Assembly (NCBI GenBank): GCA_050010115.1
Contig: JBEKLQ010000064.1
Coordinates: 1-23,469 of the forward strand
Direction: 5' to 3'
Length of the DNA stretch: 23,469 nucleotides
DNA from: JAKACA01 sp050010115
GTDB lineage: Bacteria > Actinomycetota > Acidimicrobiia > Acidimicrobiales > Bog-793
Of this stretch, positions 1-6,504 are shown piece after piece (position 1 is the first letter of the stretch; every line of letters begins with the position of its first letter). The notes under the pieces are model-generated. The model had not been told where the DNA came from, did no database searches, and was given only the letters and a program-made list of their open reading frames with translations. A program made the position numbers and the translations under genes.

Positions 1-9
1 CACCCGCCG

Positions 10-24
10 CTGGCTGGGAGCCAG
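10..24 (-). terminator. Hairpin downstream of the dienelactone hydrolase gene
   Basis: A perfect inverted repeat, CTGGCT-GGG-AGCCAG, lies about 30 nt past the stop codon of the minus-strand dienelactone hydrolase gene. It would form a 6-bp GC-rich stem with a 3-nt loop. No T-tract follows, so an intrinsic terminator is only a possibility; it could also mark RNA processing or be chance. Confidence 0.3.
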
Positions 25-55
25 ACCGCCCGGTCGCGCCCTCGGCCGCTCCGGC

Positions 56-739
56 TCAGGACAGGCGCGACCTCAGGAACTCGGTCGTCCTGTCCCATGC
101 GAGCCCCGCCGCCTCAGCGTTGTAGACCTCGGGCCGGGTGTCGTTGAAGAACGCATGCTCGGTGCCCTGGTAGATGTGGATGGCGACGTCGTCGTTGCCA
201 CCATCCCGCAAGGACCGCTCCAGCTGGCGAGCGACCTCTGGGCTCGCCCAGTCGTCGTTGGCGGCGTAGTGGCCGAGGACGGCACCGGTGATCGCCGAGT
301 AGTCCGGCTGGGCATCAGGCCACGGCAGCGCGCCGTAGAACGGTACGACGGCCCTCACGGCATCGGCTCGCTGGGCGGCGAGAACGAGCGCCAGGCCTCC
401 GCCCATGCAGAAACCCACGACCCCGACCCCACTCCCGTCCCCACGGTCACGCACGACGTCGACGGCACCGCCCATGTCCTTGGCAGCGCGGTCCAGCTGG
501 AGCGCCATCATCTCTTTGCCGGCCTCGTCAGGCTCGGCCACCTGCACGCCGTGGTACAGGTCAGGTGCCAGCGCCACGAAACCCTCGTCGGCGAAGCGGT
601 CGCACACCTCCTTGATGTGGTCGACAAGCCCCCACCACTCCTGGATCACGACGACGCCGGGGCCGCTGCCGGAGGCCGGAGTGGCGAGGTAGCCCTCACC
701 GGTGGAGCCATTGCTCGGAAATTCGATCATCTCGCCCAT
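56..739 (-). CDS. Dienelactone hydrolase family protein (alpha/beta hydrolase)
   Basis: The 227-residue product matches the dienelactone hydrolase (carboxymethylenebutenolidase) family in length and motif order. A QEWWG segment at residues 33-37 supplies the conserved Glu. The nucleophile elbow is GFCMGG with Cys111, an Asp sits in AANDDW (162-163), and the catalytic His is His195 in GTEHAF. A Cys nucleophile instead of Ser is typical of true DLH enzymes, which open dienelactone rings in chlorocatechol breakdown; many relatives have other ester or lactone substrates, so the substrate is unknown. No signal peptide is visible, so it is cytosolic. The ATG at 739 is chosen because TAGGTT ends 6 nt before it, implying a leaderless transcript; a second in-frame ATG is at 730. 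It lies 130 bp downstream of the IF-2B-like gene on the same strand but appears to have its own promoter. Confidence 0.92.
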   Translation of the reverse strand: MGEMIEFPSNGSTGEGYLATPASGSGPGVVVIQEWWGLVDHIKEVCDRFADEGFVALAPDLYHGVQVAEPDEAGKEMMALQLDRAAKDMGGAVDVVRDRGDGSGVGVVGFCMGGGLALVLAAQRADAVRAVVPFYGALPWPDAQPDYSAITGAVLGHYAANDDWASPEVARQLERSLRDGGNDDVAIHIYQGTEHAFFNDTRPEVYNAEAAGLAWDRTTEFLRSRLS

Positions 740-745
740 GGCACG

Positions 746-751
746 AACCTA
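746..751 (-). promoter_or_regulatory. -10 element of the dienelactone hydrolase gene (leaderless)
   Basis: On the minus strand TAGGTT is followed by 6 nt and then the ATG at 739. This TANNNT-N6-start geometry places the transcription start at or next to the start codon. No convincing -35 box is seen, which is usual for actinobacterial promoters. Confidence 0.5.
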
Positions 752-869
752 CTGCCTACCGTCCTGTGCCCTGCGCCTGCCGGGGGGATGTACCGCCCGC
801 GCGCCGGATCGGTGCCAGCGGCCGCGGCGGGCGGGGGCGGGTGCCAGCGGATCGACGCAGCCACGGGCC

Positions 870-1736
870 TCAACCGTGGCGGCGGAGCAGCTCCAGGCCG
901 GGTGGGCAGGTGACGTCGGCGATGACCGTGGGCGGATCGGCGGTGAGCTCGGGCCCGATTGCCAGATCGAACACGTCGAGTGGGACGAGCACAGCGAGAG
1001 CGTCGACGATCGCCCCGGTGGGCTCCACGTCACCGGCGGCGTGCGCGTCCTCACCGTCAGCGGTCCCCCTGTCCACCAGCTCCACGATCGAATCGAACAG
1101 ACGATCCGGGAGAGCTCGCCCGACGCCGACGGTTGCCCACACCGGAACGTTCGCTGCTCGTGCCGCCTCGACCGCCGCTGCGGCCATCGGCTCGGCCAGT
1201 ACTCCGCGCCGCCCGGCGGCAAGCGCTTCCACGAGTAGGACGCTCGCGCCGTCAAGAGCCTCGAGCTCCTCACCTGAGGTCCAGCCGGTGATCTCGGACG
1301 CACCCAGGCCAGCCAGCTGGCGCATGGACCGGCGGATCGACCACGGCGATGCCACGACCCGGAGGGGGTACGGCTTGGACGTCAGTAGCGCTTGGGCCGA
1401 CAGCTCCAAGGGAACGGTCAGGGCGACAACGTCGGTCGCCGTGAACGACTGGCGAAGCGCCGCGGCGATCCGGTCAGGCGTGGAGTCCGAGCACAGCTCG
1501 GCAGCCGCCCGATGAGCGACGTCGACGGCGTCATCGGCAGCCATCAGCCGGCACGAGACCCACCACAGCGGCCCGCATGCAGGGTGGCGGTCCAGCAGCC
1601 GCCGACAGGCCGTGAGCAATGCTGTCGGCTCTTGGCGGGCGAGCTCCCCGAGCGTCCAAGCAGCTTCGGACGCGAGAGAAGCCGCCGGCTCGTCCTCTGC
1701 CCGCGCGATCCACCGGAGCCGCTCGATCGGGTGCAT
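870..1736 (-). CDS. IF-2B-like protein of unknown function, coupled to fumarase
   Basis: The product is about 288 residues. The C-terminal half (roughly 145-255) resembles the eIF-2B alpha / methylthioribose-1-phosphate isomerase fold: a VLLVEALAAGRRGVLAEP stretch, an AARAANVPVWATVGVGRALP stretch and a LDVFDLAIGPELT stretch near the end. In that fold these correspond to phosphosugar or nucleotide binding regions. The N-terminal part is helical and Ala/Leu-rich, like the helical domain of that family. I cannot name a substrate. The start is the ATG at 1736, which overlaps the fumarase stop in a TGATG arrangement; the preceding codon is GTG (1739) and could also start. The overlap argues for translational coupling with fumC. 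Alternative: a degenerate family member with a structural or regulatory role. Confidence 0.72.
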   Translation of the reverse strand: MHPIERLRWIARAEDEPAASLASEAAWTLGELARQEPTALLTACRRLLDRHPACGPLWWVSCRLMAADDAVDVAHRAAAELCSDSTPDRIAAALRQSFTATDVVALTVPLELSAQALLTSKPYPLRVVASPWSIRRSMRQLAGLGASEITGWTSGEELEALDGASVLLVEALAAGRRGVLAEPMAAAAVEAARAANVPVWATVGVGRALPDRLFDSIVELVDRGTADGEDAHAAGDVEPTGAIVDALAVLVPLDVFDLAIGPELTADPPTVIADVTCPPGLELLRRHG

Positions 1737-3160
1737 CACCCGCCGACGACGCCGCCTCTCGTCATCGCCAGCACGTCGAGCGCCTTGTCCACCTCCTCCT
1801 CGGACATGAGCCCGAGCTCAAGCACGACCGTCCGCAGGTCCTTGCCCTCCGACATGGACTTCTTCACGACCTTGGCGGCGTTCTCGTACCCGATGTAGGG
1901 GTTCAGCGACGTGACGATCGACGGCGACGACAGGGCGTAGGTGCGGCACCGATCTGCGTCAGCCACCAGGCCGGCGATGCATTTGCCCGCAAGTGCTCGC
2001 GAGACCGCGGCGAGGAGGCGGATGGACTCGAGGAGGTTTCTGGCGATCACGGGCAGCATCACGTTGAGCTCGAAGTTCCCGGCAGCACCGCCGAAGGACA
2101 CGGCCGCGTCGTTGCCGACGACCTGGGCCACCACCTGGCACACGGCCTCGGGTACGACCGGGTTCACTTTGCCCGGCATGATCGACGACCCGGGCTGCAG
2201 GTCAGGGAGGTGGATCTCGCCGAGTCCGCAGCGTGGTCCCGACGACATCCAGCGCAGGTCGTTGGCGATCTTGTACAGCGACACGGCGATCGTTCTGGTC
2301 ACGCCGGACGCCTCGACGAGCGCATCGCGAGCGCCCTGGGCCTCGAAATGGTCGCGGGCCTCCGTGAGCGGGAGACCGGTCTCAGCTGCCAGCCGGGCGA
2401 TGACCTTCGGGGCGAACTGCGGCGGGGCGTTGAGGCCGGTCCCGACCGCGGTCCCGCCGAGCGGGAGCTCAGCCACGCGCGGCAGCGCGGCTTCGAGCCG
2501 CTCGATGCCGTACGACACCGCCGCTGCGTAGCCGCCGAATTCCTGCCCCAATGTCACCGGCGTGGCGTCCATGAGGTGGGTTCGGCCGGACTTGACCACG
2601 GCAGCCAGCGCCGTGGCCTGGTCCGAGAGCGCTCCGGCGAGCGTGCGTAGGGCTGGGATGAGATCGTTCACGATCTCCCGCACCGCTGCCAGGTGGATGG
2701 CGCTCGGAAAGGTGTCGTTCGACGACTGCGACGCATTCGGCTCGTCGTTCGGCCGCACCTCGCGTCCGAGGTGCTCGCTGGCGAGATGCGCGAGCACCTC
2801 GTTCATATTCATGTTCGTCGAGGTACCCGACCCGGTCTGGAAGACGTCGATGGGGAACTGGTCCCGGTGCGTCCCGGCGGCAACCTCGCGGGCGGCCTCC
2901 TGGAGCGCCTCGGCCACGTCGGGGGCGATGGTCCCGAGCTCGGCGTTGACGGCGGCGGCGGCACCCTTGACGAGGGCCAGCGCGGCGATCAGCGATCGCT
3001 CGACGACCTGGCCGGAGATGGGGAAATTCTCCACGGCACGCTGGGTCTGGGCGCCCCATTTGGCGAGCGCCGGCACCCGCACCTCGCCCATCGAGTCATG
3101 CTCGATCCTGTAGTCCGCCGTTCCGCCGCCAGGTCGATCTACGCTCGCCTCATCCGTCAT
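1736..3160 (-). CDS. fumC: Class II fumarate hydratase
   Basis: Catalyses reversible hydration of fumarate to L-malate in the TCA cycle, as a cytosolic homotetramer without an iron-sulfur cluster. The 474-residue length is normal. The superfamily signature GSSIMPGKVNP is at about residues 324-334, carrying the mobile-loop Ser. TGSGTSTNMN (109-118) and SSNDTFPSA (146-154) are substrate-binding segments, and GRTHLMDATP (192-201) contains the conserved His. GSS followed by a KVNP motif and the overall match favour fumarase over aspartase or argininosuccinate lyase, which share the fold. I chose ATG 3160 over the in-frame TTG at 3169 because TACGTT ends 7 nt before the ATG, giving a leaderless start. 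The stop overlaps the start of the IF-2B-like gene. It is divergent from the NlpC/P60 gene. Confidence 0.96.
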   Translation of the reverse strand: MTDEASVDRPGGGTADYRIEHDSMGEVRVPALAKWGAQTQRAVENFPISGQVVERSLIAALALVKGAAAAVNAELGTIAPDVAEALQEAAREVAAGTHRDQFPIDVFQTGSGTSTNMNMNEVLAHLASEHLGREVRPNDEPNASQSSNDTFPSAIHLAAVREIVNDLIPALRTLAGALSDQATALAAVVKSGRTHLMDATPVTLGQEFGGYAAAVSYGIERLEAALPRVAELPLGGTAVGTGLNAPPQFAPKVIARLAAETGLPLTEARDHFEAQGARDALVEASGVTRTIAVSLYKIANDLRWMSSGPRCGLGEIHLPDLQPGSSIMPGKVNPVVPEAVCQVVAQVVGNDAAVSFGGAAGNFELNVMLPVIARNLLESIRLLAAVSRALAGKCIAGLVADADRCRTYALSSPSIVTSLNPYIGYENAAKVVKKSMSEGKDLRTVVLELGLMSEEEVDKALDVLAMTRGGVVGG

Positions 3161-3167
3161 GATCTTC

Positions 3168-3173
3168 AACGTA
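3168..3173 (-). promoter_or_regulatory. -10 element of fumC (leaderless)
   Basis: Reading the minus strand, TACGTT is followed by GAAGATC (7 nt) and the ATG at 3160. The spacing fits a leaderless mRNA and argues against the upstream TTG start at 3169, which lies inside this element. Confidence 0.45.
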
Positions 3174-3218
3174 ATAGCGCCGGCTGGCGCGTGCGCCCGT
3201 GGCTGCGCCAGCAGTCAG

Positions 3219-3237
3219 GTGACAGTCGGAGTGTCAC
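3219..3237. promoter_or_regulatory. Palindrome in the fumC / NlpC divergent promoter region
   Basis: GTGACA and TGTCAC are perfect inverted arms separated by 7 nt. The site lies between the divergent fumC and NlpC/P60 genes. A further GTGACAC is at 3270-3276. The symmetry suits a dimeric regulator. It resembles but does not match the TGTGA-N6-TCACA consensus of CRP-type proteins, so the regulator is not identified. Confidence 0.35.
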
Positions 3238-3300
3238 AGGTCCGTTTGCCCGGCTTGGGTTACGGGTACGTGACACCTTTGCCTCTGAGGCCGATGAAGC

Positions 3301-3330
3301 TTGCACAAGGAGCACCGACCCCGCTAGCTT
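3301..3330 (+). promoter_or_regulatory. Candidate promoter of the NlpC/P60 gene
   Basis: TTGCAC (3301-3306) and TAGCTT (3325-3330) are 18 nt apart and resemble -35 and -10 boxes. TAGCTT ends 10 nt before the GTG at 3341, so the leader would be very short. Confidence 0.35.
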
Positions 3331-3340
3331 CGCCCTCATT

Positions 3341-4567
3341 GTGAGACCTGCTGAGGGAAGCCTCGCGGCCGCACCGTCCCGGGGAGTCCTCCGACTCCGG
3401 GGCAAGAACGAGGGACGCCGACGTCGCCTCTCGTTCGTTGCCCTCACCGCCGCAGCGTTGCTGTGCGGTGCGGCTGTGCCCGTGATATCCCAGACACCCG
3501 CGACCGCCGGCACGATCCAGACGTTGAAGGAGCGTGCCGATCAGCTCGCCAGCCAGATCAATGCCTCGTACACACGGCTCAGCGTCCTCGACGAGGCCTA
3601 CAACCAGGCCCAGACGAGGATCTCCGAGCTGATGACCTCGGTGAAGGCCGAGGACCAGGCGATTCTCGCCAGCGAGCACCGATTGGCTGCGGACAACAGC
3701 CATCTCCGCACCGTTGCCATCGACACCTACGTCAACGGCGAGTCGTCCGGTTTGGCGGTGTTCTTGAACGGCAACCAGCAGCAGCTGCCGATGCAGCAGG
3801 CGTACCTGTCTGCGGCGTCCGGCAACTTGAACGAGGCGGTCTCGAACGTGGAGATCGACCGTCACCAGCTCACCGTGCGCAAGCAGCAGCTCTTGAAGTC
3901 CGAGGCTTCCGAGGTGGCGACAAAGGCGCAGGTCTCCAAGGACATCTCGCAGGCCAAAGCCGTGACAGCTTCGCTCGAATCGACTCTGGCCTCGGTCAAA
4001 GGCCAGCTCGCCATCGCCGTAGCGGCCCAGGAGCGCCTCATCCAGGAGCAGGCGGCTGCTGCCGCTGCGGCTGCTGCCAAGAAAGCCGCCGAGGCTGCAG
4101 CAGCAGCTGAGCCCCCGCCGCCTCCGCCGCCGCCGCCTCCTCCGCCGCCGCCCGTCGTGCAGCCGCCTGGCGGCAACAACCCCCCGCCGGTCACCGGTGG
4201 CGGTTCCGGTGCGGTCGCTGTGCGGGCGGCAGAGTCCCAGCTCGGCGTGCCGTACGTGTGGGGTGGGGCGACCCCGGGTGTCGGCTTCGACTGCTCTGGC
4301 CTCACGATGTGGTCGTGGGAACAGGCCGGCGTGTCGTTGGCCCACGGGGCGACCGACCAGTACTACGCGATCGCCCACGTCTCGATGTCGAACCTGCAGC
4401 CCGGCGATCTGATCTTCTACGGCGACGCCAGCTACCTGTACCACGTGGTGATGTACGTGGGATCAGGCCCGTACGGCAGCGACACGGTGATCCAGGCCGA
4501 GGAGACCGGGACGAACGTCATGTTCTCGCCCATCCCGCCTGGCGCATACGGAGCCGGACAGCCCTGA
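3341..4567 (+). CDS. Secreted coiled-coil NlpC/P60 peptidoglycan hydrolase
   Basis: The product is about 408 residues. It has a long basic n-region (RGKNEGRRRRL), a hydrophobic stretch at about 31-50 and a likely signal peptidase site near 56. Two long coiled-coil helices (about 58-125 and 165-250) follow, then an Ala/Lys stretch, a run of about 14 prolines and a C-terminal NlpC/P60 domain (about 290-408). Catalytic Cys is in FDCSGL (about 317) and His in YHVVMYVG (about 367). These enzymes cleave D-Glu-diaminopimelate or similar bonds in cell-wall peptides, and an RipA-like coiled coil often keeps them inactive until engaged. The frame is open far upstream (to 2693), but that stretch is antisense to fumC. 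GTG 3341 is the only start that gives a sensible signal peptide. Confidence 0.9.
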   Translation: MRPAEGSLAAAPSRGVLRLRGKNEGRRRRLSFVALTAAALLCGAAVPVISQTPATAGTIQTLKERADQLASQINASYTRLSVLDEAYNQAQTRISELMTSVKAEDQAILASEHRLAADNSHLRTVAIDTYVNGESSGLAVFLNGNQQQLPMQQAYLSAASGNLNEAVSNVEIDRHQLTVRKQQLLKSEASEVATKAQVSKDISQAKAVTASLESTLASVKGQLAIAVAAQERLIQEQAAAAAAAAAKKAAEAAAAAEPPPPPPPPPPPPPPVVQPPGGNNPPPVTGGGSGAVAVRAAESQLGVPYVWGGATPGVGFDCSGLTMWSWEQAGVSLAHGATDQYYAIAHVSMSNLQPGDLIFYGDASYLYHVVMYVGSGPYGSDTVIQAEETGTNVMFSPIPPGAYGAGQP

Positions 4568-4605
4568 CGCTGCGCGCGTAGCTGCACCCACGCGGTACGC
4601 GAACC

Positions 4606-4620
4606 TGGCGTTCGACGCCA
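4606..4620. terminator. Hairpin between convergent NlpC/P60 and SDR genes
   Basis: TGGCGT-TCG-ACGCCA is a perfect 6-bp stem with a 3-nt loop. It lies in the 67-bp gap between two converging genes, about 40 nt after the NlpC stop and 15 nt past the SDR stop. The location suits a bidirectional terminator; the lack of a T-tract lowers confidence. Confidence 0.4.
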
Positions 4621-4634
4621 CGGCGCTCCGGTAC

Positions 4635-5459
4635 TCAGGTGCCCCGCTTCAGCTCCTCGTCAGCAGCCAGGCCTGCAGGTGGAGTCCGCCCGGAGATGTC
4701 GCCCCTCGGGCCGGGTACACCGGCAAAACGATACGAGGTCGCCTCCCGATTCATCTGGCACACCCATGCCTGTCCGGTCGCAGTCCCGACGACCCTCCCG
4801 TAGACCGCTTCGGCGATGTCGGCCACGGGGATGAGCGGGAAGTTCGCCGCCGTCACGAGCTCCCTGGCATCCGGCCCGAGCAACGGTGTGTCGACCAGCC
4901 CCGGGCAGATCGCATTGATCGTGATGTTCTTCTCGCTGAGCTGGGGCGCCAGCGCTCGAACGAGCCCGACGACAGCCTGCTTGGTCAAGGCGTACACGGG
5001 GTCAGGCGAGTAAGCGATCAGGCCGGCCAACGACGCTGTCGCCACGATGGCACCGCCTCCTCGGCGTTCCAGCGCCGGGACGACGGCCCGGGCACCGAAG
5101 AAGACGCCGTCGACGTTGGCACGCATGATCCGCCGGTACTGCTCGTCGGTCACCTCAGCGACGAGCGGCTGGCCCGTCACCACACCGGCGTTCAGGAAGG
5201 CGATGTCCAAACCGCCGAAGTGCTCCTCGATTTCGGCGAGCGCCCTGTTCCAGTCGTCCGGCTCCCCGACGTCGACCCGAACGAAGTGCCCTCCCAGGTC
5301 GTCTGCTGCCGCCTGCCCACGCTCAGCGTCGAGGTCGAGCAGGACGATGCTCGCCCCTTCGTCGTGCAACCGAGTGGCAGTTGCGAGACCGATCCCGGAA
5401 GCTCCGCCGGTCACGAGGGCGACCTTGCCGTCCAGGCTGTGTGTGGGTGGCGTCACCAT
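4635..5459 (-). CDS. Short-chain dehydrogenase/reductase (SDR), classical type
   Basis: The 274-residue product has a complete classical SDR set: TGGASGIG at 17-24 for dinucleotide binding, acidic Asp42 at the end of beta-2 (predicting NAD over NADP), LNAGV at 89-93, and the tetrad Asn115, Ser143, Tyr156 and Lys160 (YALTK). A PG motif (CPGLVDTP) follows the active site. The tail beyond about residue 245 is a little longer than usual. It is divergent from an MDR oxidoreductase and acetoacetyl-CoA synthetase, so a 3-hydroxybutyrate dehydrogenase-like role is a reasonable inference but not shown; SDR substrates cannot be read from sequence. ATG 5459 is preceded by TACGGT with a 7-nt spacer, indicating a leaderless mRNA. 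Confidence 0.92.
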   Translation of the reverse strand: MVTPPTHSLDGKVALVTGGASGIGLATATRLHDEGASIVLLDLDAERGQAAADDLGGHFVRVDVGEPDDWNRALAEIEEHFGGLDIAFLNAGVVTGQPLVAEVTDEQYRRIMRANVDGVFFGARAVVPALERRGGGAIVATASLAGLIAYSPDPVYALTKQAVVGLVRALAPQLSEKNITINAICPGLVDTPLLGPDARELVTAANFPLIPVADIAEAVYGRVVGTATGQAWVCQMNREATSYRFAGVPGPRGDISGRTPPAGLAADEELKRGT

Positions 5460-5466
5460 GCCCCGG

Positions 5467-5472
5467 ACCGTA
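5467..5472 (-). promoter_or_regulatory. -10 element of the SDR gene (leaderless)
   Basis: On the minus strand TACGGT is followed by 7 nt and the ATG at 5459. It mirrors the TACAGT element of the opposite gene. Confidence 0.5.
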
Positions 5473-5477
5473 GCCGA

Positions 5478-5518
5478 GCAGGTGGCTGAATCGAGCGATC
5501 ACAAGCCTGGCCGCCTGC
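5478..5518. promoter_or_regulatory. Inverted repeat inside the SDR / MDR divergent promoter
   Basis: GCAGGTGGC (5478-5486) and GCCGCCTGC (5510-5518) are inverted with one mismatch in 9 bp, and their centres are 32 bp apart, about three helical turns. Each arm lies a few bases upstream of one of the two -10 boxes. The symmetry suggests one regulator controlling both directions; this is inference. Confidence 0.35.
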
Positions 5519-5521
5519 GCC

Positions 5522-5527
5522 TACAGT
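5522..5527 (+). promoter_or_regulatory. -10 element of the MDR oxidoreductase gene (leaderless)
   Basis: TACAGT ends 8 nt before the GTG at 5536, so transcription should begin at or very near the start codon. Confidence 0.5.
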
Positions 5528-5535
5528 GCGGAGCC

Positions 5536-6504
5536 GTGCGAGCAGTGGTGATCGAAGACGGCCAGGTGACCGTGGGCGAGCGGCCGGACCCGGCGCCCGG
5601 GCCGGGGGAGCTGCTGGTCGATGTGTGCGCAGCGGGCCTGAACGGCGCTGATCTGATCCAACGTGCCGGCCTGTACCCACCGCCACCGGGAATCCCGGCG
5701 GACATCCCCGGTCTCGAGCTCGCCGGGCGTGTGATCGGGCTCGGCGAGGGTTGCCAGCGCTACGGGATCGGCGACCGGGTGATGTCGATCGTGGGCGGCG
5801 CCGGGCAGGCGGAGCTCGCCCTCGTTCCCGAAGCCACGGCGATGCCCGTACCGGACTCGCTCAGCTGGGAGGAAGCGGGCGGTTGCCCGGAGGCGTTCAC
5901 GACCGCGCACGACGCCCTTCTCACCCAAGGTGGTCTCAAGGCAGGCGACCGCCTGCTCGTCACCGGAGGCGCCGGGGGTGTCGGCCTCGCCGGATTGCAG
6001 ATCGGCGTGCTCACCGGAGCGCAGGTCACAGCGAGCGTCCACCGGCCGGAGCTGCGAGCGCGCGTCGCCGCCTTCGGCGCCACCGCCGTGGACCCGGCCG
6101 AGGTCGCCGACCACGGTCCCTACGACGTGGTCCTCGAACTGGTCGGAGCACCGAACCTCAGCACCGACCTCCGGGCCCTTGCGACCGGCGGCCGCATCGT
6201 GGTGATCGGCGTCGGCCAGGGCTCACGCACCGAGATCGATCTCCTCCAGATCATGGCCAAACGAGCCGTTCTCCGCGGCTCGACTCTCCGAGCTCGACCG
6301 CTTCACGACAAGGCGGCTGCCGCGGCGCTCGTGGAGCGAGACGTCGTGCCCGCCCTTGCTGCGGGCTCGGCCCGCGTACCGGTGGACCAGGTGTTCCCTC
6401 TCGACGAGGTGCAGGCGGCCTACGAGCGCTTCGCCACTGGAGGCAAGCTCGGGAAGATCGTCCTGGCAACGGGGTCGGCCGTCGCGGGGGGGACAGGTAC
6501 GTGA
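5536..6504 (+). CDS. NAD(P)H:quinone oxidoreductase-like MDR protein (zinc-independent)
   Basis: The 322-residue product is a medium-chain dehydrogenase/reductase of the quinone oxidoreductase subgroup. The N-terminal GroES-like domain contains CAAGLNGADLIQRAGLYPPP (31-50), typical of Qor/PIG3-type enzymes, and lacks the Cys/His zinc ligands of alcohol dehydrogenases. The Rossmann domain has GGAGGVG at 144-150 for NADPH binding. The C-terminus ends with the family's GKLGKIVL strand and a short Gly/Ala tail. It probably reduces quinones or alpha,beta-unsaturated carbonyls in the cytosol. GTG 5536 is preferred because the sequence before it is not MDR-like and a -10 element lies just upstream. 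Its TGA overlaps the GTG of acetoacetyl-CoA synthetase by 4 bp (GTGA), so the two are translationally coupled. Confidence 0.9.
   Translation: MRAVVIEDGQVTVGERPDPAPGPGELLVDVCAAGLNGADLIQRAGLYPPPPGIPADIPGLELAGRVIGLGEGCQRYGIGDRVMSIVGGAGQAELALVPEATAMPVPDSLSWEEAGGCPEAFTTAHDALLTQGGLKAGDRLLVTGGAGGVGLAGLQIGVLTGAQVTASVHRPELRARVAAFGATAVDPAEVADHGPYDVVLELVGAPNLSTDLRALATGGRIVVIGVGQGSRTEIDLLQIMAKRAVLRGSTLRARPLHDKAAAAALVERDVVPALAAGSARVPVDQVFPLDEVQAAYERFATGGKLGKIVLATGSAVAGGTGT

Noticed and set aside
155..3113. Long open frames on the plus strand opposite the dienelactone hydrolase, IF-2B-like and fumarase genes
   Set aside because: They are Arg/Pro/Ala-rich shadows of well-supported minus-strand genes, as expected at this GC content, with no recognisable motifs.
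2693..3340. N-terminal extension of the NlpC/P60 frame
   Set aside because: The extra 216 residues run antisense through fumC and would place the signal peptide in the middle of the protein.
3241..3340. c-di-AMP (ydaO-type) riboswitch upstream of the NlpC/P60 gene
   Set aside because: Such riboswitches often precede actinobacterial cell-wall hydrolases, and a short CGACCCCGCTAGCTTCGCC stretch loosely recalls the 3' end of the motif. The conserved 5' parts are missing and the leader appears too short.
5751..6500. Upstream extension of the acetoacetyl-CoA synthetase frame
   Set aside because: The first 250 residues are Arg-rich out-of-frame reading of the MDR gene; family similarity begins at GTG 6501.
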